Source of the DNA: Neobacillus novalis NBRC 102450
GTDB taxonomy: Bacteria; Bacillota; Bacilli; Bacillales; Cytobacillaceae
DNA: 64,000 nt
Reading direction: 5' to 3'
Assembly (NCBI RefSeq): GCF_001591805.1
Contig: NZ_BCVP01000028.1
Location: 1-64,000, forward strand
Positions 51,953-60,070 of the stretch are shown piece after piece; positions within the stretch are counted from its first letter, which is position 1; each line of letters opens with the position of its first letter. Both the position numbers and the translations under genes were made by a program. The notes below the pieces were generated by a model that had not been told where the DNA came from, ran no database searches, and was given only the letters and a program-made list of their open reading frames with translations.

Positions 51953-51964
51953 TTAGCATACTAA
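51953..51964. promoter_or_regulatory. MarR operator candidate 1
   Basis: TTAGCATACTAA (TTAG-N4-CTAA dyad) 28 nt before the marR start; the identical 12-mer recurs at 52433-52444. Confidence 0.6.
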
Positions 51965-51992
51965 CTAATTACTACTGGAAGTAGGTGAACTT

Positions 51993-52409
51993 TTGATTGA
52001 GGATGAAATTCGGGAAATGCTTGATGAAATATCGACCAAGAAGCGTAGGAACTATTCAGAAATGCTGCGTCAAATAGATCTTCATATAGGTCAAGATCAG
52101 TTATTATGCCGGTTATGGAAAGAGGATGGCATTACACAGACCCAGTTAAGCGAACGTTTGAATTGTGAACCCCCAACTATTGCAAATATGGTGAAAGCAT
52201 TGGAAAACTACGGTTTAATCTACCGGCAGCGTGATGCATTAGATGCAAGAGTCAACAGAGTCTATTTAACACCTAAGGGACAAGACATAAAAGAGCCAAT
52301 TGAAAAAGTTTGGAGAAAGCAGCAGGATAAGTTATTGGATGGAATGTCATCCGAGGAGCTATTATTATTAAAAAAACTCTTGAAAAAAATGGCAGATAAT
52401 CTATCATAA
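51993..52409 (+). CDS. MarR family transcriptional regulator
   Basis: A 138-aa winged-helix repressor: GITQTQLSERLNCEPPTIAN, then MVKALENYGLIYRQRDALDA and RVNRVYLTPKG. The start is TTG at 51993 behind GTAGGTGAA. The LLM-class oxidoreductase gene follows on the same strand 180 nt later. Identical dyads lie before both genes, so it probably represses itself and the oxidoreductase. Confidence 0.9.
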   Translation: MIEDEIREMLDEISTKKRRNYSEMLRQIDLHIGQDQLLCRLWKEDGITQTQLSERLNCEPPTIANMVKALENYGLIYRQRDALDARVNRVYLTPKGQDIKEPIEKVWRKQQDKLLDGMSSEELLLLKKLLKKMADNLS

Positions 52410-52432
52410 GTTCGGCTCTTTTATGGAAATCG

Positions 52433-52444
52433 TTAGCATACTAA
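52433..52444. promoter_or_regulatory. MarR operator candidate 2
   Basis: The second TTAGCATACTAA, between marR and the LLM oxidoreductase gene, 146 nt before the latter's start. Confidence 0.6.
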
Positions 52445-52589
52445 TGATTTTCTGAACAATAAGGAGCGTAAGCATTTGGTCACAATTCAATCTAGAGTAA
52501 AGTTGGTTTAGTATTAAAATATAGGAGCTTTATAATAAATGAAAGCTTTCATTGTTGATGGAATAAACTGGTTGGAAGGGTGTTGAAAA

Positions 52590-53582
52590 ATGAATTTAGG
52601 TATTTTGGACCAAGCCCCGATTACGAAGGGAAATAAGGCTGCAGATGCATTAAAAAAGGCGGAAGAGTTGGCTATTTTAGGAGATGAATTAGGCTATCAT
52701 CGAATGTGGATGGCAGAACATCATGGAACAAACGATTTTGCAAGTTCAGCTCCAGAAGTGACGGCAGCTCATTTGGCTGCTAAAACGAGAAATATTCGAA
52801 TCGGCACTGGGGGAGTGATGATGATGCATTATTCTCCATTAAAACTAGCTGAAGTGTTTAAAACGTTAAGCGCATTTTCGCCAGGTAGGATTGATTTTGG
52901 CGTTGGTCGAGCTCCGGGTGGGGACCAGCGTTCCATCTATGCTTTATCTGAAGGACGTCAGCCGCTGCTGCATAATATGTATGAAAAATTTGATACGGCA
53001 TTGCAGTTAATCAATGATGAAGTACCCGAAGATGGCTTATATAATCAAACAATCGCCACACCATCCCAAGTCGATTTGCCAGAAGCTTGGCTATTGGGTT
53101 CTACTGGTAATAGTGCTATTCAGGCGGGGATAAGGGGCGTCGGCTATTCTTTTGCGCAGTTTTTCAATGGTGAGCTGTCCAAACCAATTTTAGATGCTTA
53201 TAAAAAGAACTTTAAACCTTCTGCTTTTATGGAGAAACCGAAAATCAATGTTTCCTATATGGTGACAACAGCCGAAACCAAAGAAGAAGCTGAATTCGAA
53301 GCAAAGCCTCAAGATATTTGGCGTTTACTGTTTATGAGAGGCAGGATCACACCACTGTTAACACCGGAGGAGGCCCGTGATTATCAATTGACGGAAATGG
53401 ATCGTATGACTATTAAAGAAAATCGTAACATACATTTAGTTGGAGATGCGAAAGATATAGCTACGTTGCTACAAAAAGAACAGGAGCAATACGGGTTTGA
53501 TGAAGCGATGATTGTCAGTATTCCCCATTCACAAGAGAAACGTCTCGATGTTTATCGATTAATCGCGCGGGAATTGTTGTAA
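52590..53582 (+). CDS. LLM-class flavin-dependent oxidoreductase
   Basis: A 330-aa luciferase-like monooxygenase family protein: LGYHRMWMAEHHGTNDFASS, APEVTAAHLAAKTRNIRIGT and GVGRAPGGDQRSIYAL. Members use FMNH2 to oxidise small substrates; many such genes are under MarR-type repressors that sense electrophiles. GGAAGGGTG precedes the ATG. Confidence 0.9.
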   Translation: MNLGILDQAPITKGNKAADALKKAEELAILGDELGYHRMWMAEHHGTNDFASSAPEVTAAHLAAKTRNIRIGTGGVMMMHYSPLKLAEVFKTLSAFSPGRIDFGVGRAPGGDQRSIYALSEGRQPLLHNMYEKFDTALQLINDEVPEDGLYNQTIATPSQVDLPEAWLLGSTGNSAIQAGIRGVGYSFAQFFNGELSKPILDAYKKNFKPSAFMEKPKINVSYMVTTAETKEEAEFEAKPQDIWRLLFMRGRITPLLTPEEARDYQLTEMDRMTIKENRNIHLVGDAKDIATLLQKEQEQYGFDEAMIVSIPHSQEKRLDVYRLIARELL

Positions 53583-53736
53583 GTTTAATGTAACACACTT
53601 ATGATTAAGACTGAACTGGAGCAGCTTTTTCGCGAAAAAAAAGCTGATGTACTTTTTCATATATGTAATGTTTTTATTATTATAATGGTTTCTTTTGCGG
53701 CGCATGCTGTAATGACAATTTATATCATCGGAAAAG

Positions 53737-53786
53737 AAGAGTCAGTCCCCAATCCATTAATGGGTTGGGGACTGACTCTTTTTATT
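53737..53786. repeat. 44-bp near-perfect palindrome
   Basis: AAGAGTCAGTCCCCAATCCA TT (53737-53758) and its partner arm (53759-53780) pair over 22 bp with one T-G and no spacer, then TTTTTATTT follows. It shares the GTCCCCAAT core with other dispersed repeats and can also act as terminator. It lies in a decayed frame between the LLM gene and the convergent Tudor-like gene. Confidence 0.7.
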
Positions 53787-53950
53787 TGGCGGGGCATGAT
53801 TGTTAATGAAGCCTCGATGGATGGGATACTAGCACACTTGGAAACGATGCATAAAACACCGCAACAGCTGGTGTACTTCACTTACCACGTTCACTTGCAT
53901 TTGAATATACAACGGAAAAAATTATTTACTGACTTCTTTGGTAGTAAAAT

Positions 53951-54805
53951 CTATAAACGCATTAATGCGCCATTAGGCTCTGGTAACTCTTCTTCCCTGA
54001 TCCGATTTAATCTACAAAAATGTTCAAAAAAGTTCTGTGCTAGTTCTTTTTCCTGTGTGTCACTTTTCAAAGAAACAATATCAAGTAAAATTTGAGCCAT
54101 CCATACATTATCAAAATAACGGTATTTACCTGTATTCCAACTCATTTTGTGAGGGGATTTTTCATTTACGTAATATTTCCAAAGAGGCATCCTATCAGAT
54201 TCCTGTTCTGTAAGTTGTAGTCTGTATTCTGAATGAGCAGGAATATATCCATCTTCACAAAACTTACCGATAAAATCTTCATTCACCATATAAACACCTA
54301 AGATACGTCTGTCTTTTTCAGGTATACTGGAATCTCTTGCTGTTAAAAGGCAAACACTATTTTGGTATATGCGGGTAGGTTTGTTTGGCTTTCCTTTGTT
54401 ATTACCGCTTTTTATTACGCCAGTAAAAACCTTCCACTCTGTAAAAACCCTGCTCAGTTCTTCGTCGTCACACCAAAAAACCATTTGTGATTCGGGATGA
54501 AGTTTATGATTCTTCATAAGTTTTTCATGTTCCAAACGAAGTTGCTGTTCTTTACGTTGTCGGTTTTTTTCTTCTTCCTTTTCCTGTTTTACCTTCTCCT
54601 GTTCTAGTTCCTTTTTTTGTATAACCTTTTCTAGTGAATTGGCAGCACTTTTATCATGTAGCTTTAGGTGTTTTCCAAATGCATCGGGAAAAACAAACTT
54701 TTTATTTTCCGTTGCGAAATGTATTTCTATGGAAGAATCATTATATTCAACAACACTTCCTTTGCCAAAACGCTTGTGTGTTACTTCTTTATTGATTAGA
54801 TTCAT
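53951..54805 (-). CDS. Hypothetical protein with N-terminal Tudor/SH3-like domain
   Basis: A 284-aa protein. Residues 1-48 (EVTHKRFGKGSVVEYNDSSI, EIHFATENKKFVFP) resemble the small Tudor/SH3-like domain attached to UvrD-type helicases. A highly charged coiled coil spans about residues 55-95, and an uncharacterised C-terminal domain (about 105-284) follows, with FWCDDEE and LPLWKYY-like aromatic motifs. AAGGAGG precedes the ATG. Function unknown. A small ORF overlaps its start as TAATG. Confidence 0.7.
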   Translation of the reverse strand: MNLINKEVTHKRFGKGSVVEYNDSSIEIHFATENKKFVFPDAFGKHLKLHDKSAANSLEKVIQKKELEQEKVKQEKEEEKNRQRKEQQLRLEHEKLMKNHKLHPESQMVFWCDDEELSRVFTEWKVFTGVIKSGNNKGKPNKPTRIYQNSVCLLTARDSSIPEKDRRILGVYMVNEDFIGKFCEDGYIPAHSEYRLQLTEQESDRMPLWKYYVNEKSPHKMSWNTGKYRYFDNVWMAQILLDIVSLKSDTQEKELAQNFFEHFCRLNRIREEELPEPNGALMRL

Positions 54806-54936
54806 TATTTTTGACCTCCTTGTAATACTAAAACTTGGTTCATTCTATTAGAGTAAGCTCTCTTATTATTTGAAGCCGAAGTTTCTGCAGTGCCTTTTCT
54901 CCTATCTGGTTGATGCCCTTCACAGGTGACTTTCAT
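54805..54936 (-). CDS. Small ORF coupled to the Tudor-like gene
   Basis: A 43-aa frame MKVTCEGHQPDRRKGTAETS ... QVLVLQGGQK whose stop overlaps the next start as TAATG. The ribosome site of the downstream gene lies within its last codons. Its own ribosome site is weak. It could be a leader peptide for translational coupling; no family is recognised. Confidence 0.35.
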   Translation of the reverse strand: MKVTCEGHQPDRRKGTAETSASNNKRAYSNRMNQVLVLQGGQK

Positions 54937-55428
54937 TATTTAAACTACTAGTTCCATTACAACCTTCCTTTTTCTTCAGTTCCTTCGATTTGAAAAAGGG
55001 ATATAAAAAAAACGCACCTAAATTCTATCTGCAAAAAGATTACACAAGAATTTGAAATACGATTTAAAAAATAATTGTATTTTTATTGTAACATATTTAT
55101 AGAAATACCACAAATTTTATGTTGACAGATTAATTTATTATGATGTAAAATGAAAGATTATTTTATTTCAAGCGCTTATATTTTCCTCCATATTCGAGTA
55201 ACTGTTATAAAAATATATACATTAGAAGAGGTAGATAAAAAGTTAAAAGAAATGGAGAAAGCGGCAGGGGAAGAGTTAAAATCTTATTTACCCAAGAATT
55301 GTGTTCTACATATAAGAATTGTTCATATAATAAAAGGAATTTACTGTATAGTTTTATAAAATCGATCTGGCCATTAAACCTGAGTGAAGGGTATATAAAT
55401 TTTGGGGCCCTTTAGTGGAGGGACAAAT
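54937..55428. other. Mostly non-coding stretch
   Basis: A 69-codon frame at 55150-55359 contains a coding-like part (TLEEVDKKLKEMEKAAGEEL) but no ribosome site; I do not call it. The rest is AT-rich without clear signals. Confidence 0.4.
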
Positions 55429-56691
55429 ATGTTTTTTCATGAGGTTCAAGCTGGGGATTCCTTATTTACGATCGGCAGCAGGTTTGGAATTTCTATTGAT
55501 GAGATTCGCCGTGTGAATGGTTTAGAGAAGACCAATATTGTTCCGGGTCAGGCCTTGCTCATTCCGTTATATACGTATATTGTGCAACCTGGGGATACAT
55601 TTACAGGGATTGCTAGAAAATCATACTTATCTTTAAAACAACTAACAGATGCCAACCCTGCTGTTAATCCTGCTGCATTACAACCAGGAATGAGGCTCAC
55701 GATTCCTAATATATCAAATTACCATGCATCAGTACTGAGCTTCTATGTTATTCGAAGTCCGGAACTGGACAGGGCTTTAATCAGTGATGATGCCCCATAT
55801 TGTACTGCCATATCCATTTTTGAATATCACATTGCTAGTAATGGAGATATCGCAAACACCTTAAATGATTTGACTGCTATTCAAACAACTTGGAGTCATC
55901 GGGTAAGACCTCTTGTGACTGTCACGAACTTAACACCTGAGGGTTTTAGTCCCGAACTAGTTCATCAAGTATTAAACAATCCTTCTACAAGGTCGAACCT
56001 TGTTAATAATATTACTTATTTAGTGAACAATAGGGGGTATGGAGGAGTCAATATTGACTTTGAGCGTGTTAGGGCTGAAGATAGGGATCTTTTCACAGGC
56101 TTTTTACGTGAATTACGAGATCGTTTGAAGCCAATAGGACGCACGCTAACAATTGCGCTTCCTGCAAAAACAAGTGAAGAAATACCTTGGCTTAGGGGGT
56201 ATGATTACGGAGGAATAGGGTCAGTTGTGGACTTTATGTTTATCATGGCTTATGACTGGCATCATGCAGGAAGTGAACCAGGACCTGCAGCTCCCATTAC
56301 TGAGGTAAGAAGAACTGTTGAATTTGCTATAAGATATGTTCCTCGTCGAAAAATTATTATAGGTATGCCTTTATATGGATATGATTGGATCGTTCCATAC
56401 AGTCCAGGGAGAGTTGCCCCAGCGATTTCAAATCAGAATGCTATTGAAACAGCTATGAAGTACCAATCACCAATACAGTATTCAACTGAATTTGAGTCGC
56501 CTTTTTTCCACTATACAGATCAAAAGGGATTAACACATGAAGTTTGGTTTGAAGATGTAAGAAGCATGGGTGCTAAAATGGTACTAATTCGTGAATATGG
56601 ACTACAAGGCTTAGGTGCCTGGCAATTAACATTGGGATTCACACAAGGACCTTGGCTTTTAACGAAGTTTTTTTCGATAATAAAGGTGTAA
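55429..56691 (+). CDS. LysM-GH18 spore peptidoglycan hydrolase (SleL/YaaH type)
   Basis: A 420-aa enzyme. Two LysM modules (about residues 1-46 and 48-93: VQAGDSLFTIGSRFGISIDE and VQPGDTFTGIARKSYLSLKQ) bind glycan, and a glycoside hydrolase 18 barrel follows with the catalytic motif GGVNIDFERV and MAYDWH. Relatives such as SleL cleave spore-cortex muramic-lactam peptidoglycan during germination. GGAGGG precedes the ATG at 55429. No signal peptide, as for other spore-coat SleL/YaaH proteins. Confidence 0.9.
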   Translation: MFFHEVQAGDSLFTIGSRFGISIDEIRRVNGLEKTNIVPGQALLIPLYTYIVQPGDTFTGIARKSYLSLKQLTDANPAVNPAALQPGMRLTIPNISNYHASVLSFYVIRSPELDRALISDDAPYCTAISIFEYHIASNGDIANTLNDLTAIQTTWSHRVRPLVTVTNLTPEGFSPELVHQVLNNPSTRSNLVNNITYLVNNRGYGGVNIDFERVRAEDRDLFTGFLRELRDRLKPIGRTLTIALPAKTSEEIPWLRGYDYGGIGSVVDFMFIMAYDWHHAGSEPGPAAPITEVRRTVEFAIRYVPRRKIIIGMPLYGYDWIVPYSPGRVAPAISNQNAIETAMKYQSPIQYSTEFESPFFHYTDQKGLTHEVWFEDVRSMGAKMVLIREYGLQGLGAWQLTLGFTQGPWLLTKFFSIIKV

Positions 56692-56948
56692 AAATATTGA
56701 ATCAGAAAAACTTCGAAAATATACACCCGCAGAGAACGGGAAAGTTCTTGTGCTTAACGAAAAGTATATAAGAAAGAAAAAACGGTTTTCAAAATTAAAA
56801 AATTATAATTCCATTTCTAAGGAAAAATGATTTAAATAATATAAAAATATGAGGTTCCCAAAGTTGAGAAAACTTATAGGAAACCTCTTTTTTTGTCTTG
56901 GATACATAATCTATCAATTTAGAGAAATTTTAAGAGTAATAGAAAAAG
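56692..56948. other. Gene-free stretch with terminator
   Basis: A hairpin GAGGTT-C-CC / GG-A-AACCTC at 56850-56886 with seven T is the likely terminator of the LysM-GH18 gene. No frames of note. Confidence 0.6.
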
Positions 56949-56973
56949 GTTTCATTTAATAGAGGGCGGGAAT
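56949..56973 (+). promoter_or_regulatory. Sigma-B-like promoter
   Basis: GTTTCA (56949-56954), 13 nt, GGGAAT (56968-56973), close to the sigma-B consensus GTTTAA-N12-15-GGGWAT, 46 nt before the KGG protein start. Confidence 0.6.
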
Positions 56974-57019
56974 ATAAAGCGTGTAAGGGAACTCAATTAA
57001 AATTATGGAGGGATTCTTA

Positions 57020-57325
57020 ATGGCTGACAAAAGACAAAATAACAATGATAATGGAAAGATGACCGTCGAAGAAGCAGGACGTAAAGGCGGCGAAGCTACA
57101 GCTAAAAGCCATGACAAAGAATTCTATGAGGAGATTGGTCGCAAAGGCGGCGAAGCAACTTCTAAAAATCATGACAGAGAATTTTACGAGGAAATTGGTC
57201 AAAAGGGTGGAGAAGCACGTGCTAACCAACGCGACGACGATAATAACCGCGATGGAAAAATGAGCAAAGCAGAAGCAGGTCGTAAAGGCGGCGAAGCACG
57301 TGCCAGACAACGTGATAACGATTAA
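57020..57325 (+). CDS. KGG-repeat general stress protein (GsiB-like)
   Basis: A 101-aa very hydrophilic protein with four KGG motifs of the type EAGRKGGEATAKSHDKEFYE, arranged as near-identical repeats of about 20 aa. B. subtilis GsiB, a LEA-like stress protein under sigma-B, has the same motif. GGAGGG precedes the ATG at 57020; an ATG at 57005 overlaps that ribosome site. The sigma-B-like promoter upstream supports stress induction. Confidence 0.88.
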   Translation: MADKRQNNNDNGKMTVEEAGRKGGEATAKSHDKEFYEEIGRKGGEATSKNHDREFYEEIGQKGGEARANQRDDDNNRDGKMSKAEAGRKGGEARARQRDND

Positions 57326-57370
57326 ATACTAAGGAACACTCATCGAATTTAATTTGAGAGATGATCTAAG

Positions 57371-57405
57371 AAGGGGCGTCCCATATATTATGGGACGCCC
57401 TTTTA
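57371..57405 (+). terminator. Terminator of the KGG gene
   Basis: GGGCGTCCCATA and TATGGGACGCCC pair perfectly across TATTA-type loop bases, followed by TTTTA. Confidence 0.85.
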
Positions 57406-57641
57406 TGTGGAAAAGGGGCGGAGCGCCGCTTTATTCAGAGAACGCTTTTTTTTATTTTATTGAAGATAGAGGTTAATACATAGTATATTATCTGTTGAAA
57501 TGTCCTTTATTTTGATATATATTTATATAGTTGGAAGAAATTTCATCTACTATAATTTGTGGCTAGAAGACTTCTACATTAATAACCAAATAAGTCTTAT
57601 TGCCACATAAGATAAAATAAATGAGAAAGCAAGGGGAATAA
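57406..57641. other. Short gene-free stretch
   Basis: AAAAGGGGCGGAGCGCCGC at 57411-57429 resembles AAAAGGGGCAGAGCGTCGC behind the tsaD terminator (2825-2843). Otherwise AT-rich DNA only. Confidence 0.4.
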
Positions 57642-58193
57642 GTGAACGAGAAAAATAAGTGGATTGAGCAATTAATACAGGCCACTATAAGAACTGTTGG
57701 AATCGATATTGAACTGAAGCATCAGATTACTGGGGTAAATATGAGCTATAATTTTATCCTTGACTATTTAGGTTATGATGATAAACGAATAGAAGAAGCT
57801 ATAATGGAAATGCAGGAATCAGTCTCACTCAAATCGTATATTCAAGCTTTTACACTCCATGAGTTAGGGCATGCGTTAGACCGGAACGCTTTATTGGATT
57901 CACTGACAAAAACACTTGAATATTACGATATGAAAAAAAACTATCCAATATACGAACGATACAGTGATCCCAATCTTCTTGCTATGCTAATTGAAGAGCA
58001 TGAGATGAATATCACTTTTGAAGAAACGGCTTGGGCGAATGCTGAAAAATTGAATATGGAATACGGTATTGTTGACTGGGCAAGCTTTGAAAAATTGAAG
58101 AATACAGGAATGGCAACTTATTTGAAATTATATGCAGAAGATTTACAGCTTTATAACAAGCTTGTAGCGGAGCAAACTGAACAAATTGCTTAA
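57642..58193 (+). CDS. Putative HExxH zinc metallopeptidase-like protein
   Basis: A 183-aa soluble protein. TLHELGHALD (about residues 71-80) is an HExxH zinc-protease motif, and EEHEMNITFEETAWANAEKL downstream offers a possible third ligand glutamate. I do not recognise the family. AAGGGG precedes the GTG start at 57642. No signal peptide. A strong terminator follows. Confidence 0.65.
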   Translation: MNEKNKWIEQLIQATIRTVGIDIELKHQITGVNMSYNFILDYLGYDDKRIEEAIMEMQESVSLKSYIQAFTLHELGHALDRNALLDSLTKTLEYYDMKKNYPIYERYSDPNLLAMLIEEHEMNITFEETAWANAEKLNMEYGIVDWASFEKLKNTGMATYLKLYAEDLQLYNKLVAEQTEQIA

Positions 58194-58217
58194 TGAGAAT
58201 AAAAATTGAGTAAACAA

Positions 58218-58245
58218 AAGACGACCACCTAGGTCGTCTTTTATT
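58218..58245. terminator. Terminator
   Basis: AAAGACGACC and GGTCGTCTTT pair perfectly across ACCTA, followed by T. Confidence 0.85.
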
Positions 58246-58345
58246 GTTTTCAGTTTAGGCGGTGGTGAACTTCGATTAAAAACAAGCTTTTGCCTAATTA
58301 GAATTCCTAAAGAAGGGGCTGAACAGTTCCTTTTTTTGTTTCGTA

Positions 58346-58364
58346 TCGCGGGGCGATATAGCTT
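58346..58364. promoter_or_regulatory. Operator candidate of the DUF3967 gene
   Basis: CGTATCGC-GGG-GCGATAT is a near-perfect dyad 50 nt before the gene. The same site stands before both truncated copies (36050 and 59287). Autoregulation by the MerR-like product is inferred. Confidence 0.5.
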
Positions 58365-58412
58365 GCAAATAAACCTAAAAACCTTCATATTAAATAGAAA
58401 AGGAGATACGAT

Positions 58413-59120
58413 ATGCGACGTGATATACAACCGAATGAACAAGCTTTCTCTTCCAAGGAAGTGGCGGAAGAAGTAGGGATTGCAACTCCCACTGTACGAA
58501 AGTATGGCCAAATTTTAGAGAAGAATGGATATGAGTTTTTGAAAGATGGTGATCGACGTATCTTTGTTCAATCTGATATCGAAGCGCTTATAGCGCTACG
58601 CGATACGGACAAGCCCCTGGACGATACGGCTAAAGACCTTGTGTATCAACAAAAAGAAAGATTAGAAGGATCCAATGAAACAGAGATTGCCATACCCGAT
58701 ACATATAGGAATTTACCTCATGATCCCAATCAATTAAAAGAGGTCTTAACGTTTTTAGTCAATGAACTCGCAGCCACACGTGAAATGAATGTCCAACTGA
58801 CAAACGATATGTCACAGCTTAAAATAACGGTTTCCCGACTCCGGCAAGATCATCATGTAATAAGTTCTAGTATTGGAAATTCAGCGCAAAAAACGAATGC
58901 TAAAATTGAAAAATTAACTGAACAACAAAATACCCAATACGAAACGTTGCTGCAACAAGAAAAACAAAAAAGTGAACTCTTACAAAAAGAAATACAAAAT
59001 ATGCGGGATGAACAGAAAAAAGAATGGAGTTCACAAAATGATTTCAATAAACGTTTAGAAGAAGCGATACAAAAACCTAAAGGAAAATGGGGAGGGCTTT
59101 TCTCCATATTCCGAAAATAA
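58413..59120 (+). CDS. MerR-like HTH protein with coiled coil (DUF3967)
   Basis: A 235-aa protein. Residues about 10-70 hold a MerR-type helix-turn-helix (AFSSKEVAEEVGIATPTVRK, YGQILEKNGYEFLKDGDRRI). A linker follows, then a long coiled coil (about 110-215), and a basic end KPKGKWGGLFSIFRK. DUF3967 proteins are common on Bacillus plasmids and chromosomes with unclear role. AAAGGAG precedes the ATG. CGATA-type motifs are dense in and around the gene, and two deleted copies exist at 36.0 and 59.3 kb. Confidence 0.8.
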   Translation: MRRDIQPNEQAFSSKEVAEEVGIATPTVRKYGQILEKNGYEFLKDGDRRIFVQSDIEALIALRDTDKPLDDTAKDLVYQQKERLEGSNETEIAIPDTYRNLPHDPNQLKEVLTFLVNELAATREMNVQLTNDMSQLKITVSRLRQDHHVISSSIGNSAQKTNAKIEKLTEQQNTQYETLLQQEKQKSELLQKEIQNMRDEQKKEWSSQNDFNKRLEEAIQKPKGKWGGLFSIFRK

Positions 59121-59279
59121 ATTGTCAGTTTAAGCGATATGCGTCTAAACAAAATCCACAACTCGAAGCAAGCAAAAATGGAGTGTTCGAAAAAAATGGG
59201 GGGAGAAGGCTTTTGAGAACCTTAGTGAAAAACAAGAGTCATCCTTAATAGAGTCCCTCAAGAAAAGGTAAATCGGCTC

Positions 59280-59575
59280 TTCTTTGGTTTCGTATCGCTG
59301 GGCGATATAACTCATTCCGACTTCAAAGCGATATATCGTTACGCGATACGGACAAGCCCTAGACGATACACGATAGACCTTGTGTTTCAACAAAAAGAAA
59401 GATTAGAAGGAACCAATAAAACAGGGATTGCTATACCCGATACGCATGAAAAATCCCCCTCCGACCCCAATCAATTAAAAGAAATCTTCATGTCATTCCT
59501 TTGTTCCGAATATTGGGATACATTATTTTTCAAATTTCAACAAATTCCCGGGAAATATCTCAAATTATGAGAAGA
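59280..59575 (+). pseudogene. Internally deleted copy of the DUF3967 gene, copy II
   Basis: It keeps the operator (TTTCGTATCGCTGGGCGATA), lacks the helix-turn-helix part, resumes at ACGCGATACGGACAAGCCCT and runs through CAACAAAAAGAAAGATTAGA to CCCCAATCAATTAAAAGAAA. It is fused to TTTTTCAAATTTCAACAAAT and TCCCGGGAAATATCT. The same arrangement is found at 36040, so both derive from one deleted form. Confidence 0.8.
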
Positions 59576-59817
59576 TATTTAGGTTCAATCGAACGTTCAA
59601 CCCTCTTGTACCTTTAATTAATGTTGGAAATATAGAGAATTGATAGAATGATGTAAGTTCAAGAGCAACCAATCTAATTTTGCCGACTATTTTAGATATC
59701 CAAGGTAGGAATTTATCTGTAAATTTTATGATTCATTTACTGGTTTTGGGGTATATAAATTTTAGATAATAAGTGCCTTTAGTCAAGGGAAAATTAATAG
59801 GAAAAGAGGGAATTTAA
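59576..59817. other. Short gene-free stretch
   Basis: AT-rich with no convincing frame; ends in GAGGGAATTTAA, the ribosome site of the next small gene. Confidence 0.4.
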
Positions 59818-59988
59818 TTGGAGTTCTTAGATTTCGGTGCGTGGTTCCAATATTTCTTGTTGATTATTAGTGGTTGTTTGGTTTTATTTCTAATATTATT
59901 GTTATATTCCAATAGATATACACGTCAAAAAATAAATGAACTTGAACAAAAGGATGAAGGTGCTGAATCTTTTACGGAATTTCACTAA
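59818..59988 (+). CDS. Small single-TM protein
   Basis: A 56-aa protein starting with TTG at 59818 (AGAGGGA upstream). One transmembrane helix (about residues 11-32), then a charged cytosolic tail RQKINELEQKDEGAESF. It has its own ribosome site and terminator, so I consider it real. Family not recognised. Confidence 0.55.
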   Translation: MEFLDFGAWFQYFLLIISGCLVLFLILLLYSNRYTRQKINELEQKDEGAESFTEFH

Positions 59989-60033
59989 CGGTTGCAAATG
60001 TTGAAGAGGAATTTTTATGTAACACTATGAATG

Positions 60034-60070
60034 AAAAACAGACAGAAGCTCTTTTTCTGTCTGTTTTTTA
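60034..60070 (+). terminator. Terminator of the small TM gene
   Basis: AAAACAGACAGAA and TTCTGTCTGTTTT pair perfectly around GCTCTTT, followed by TT. Confidence 0.85.

Noticed and set aside
53601..54095. 164-codon frame after the LLM gene
   Set aside because: It runs through a 44-bp palindrome and then into the antisense of the well-supported Tudor-like gene; no ribosome site. At most it contains two decayed fragments.
55150..55359. 69-codon frame before the LysM-GH18 gene
   Set aside because: Part looks coding-like, but there is no ribosome site and hydrophobic low-complexity ends; noted only within the intergenic entry.
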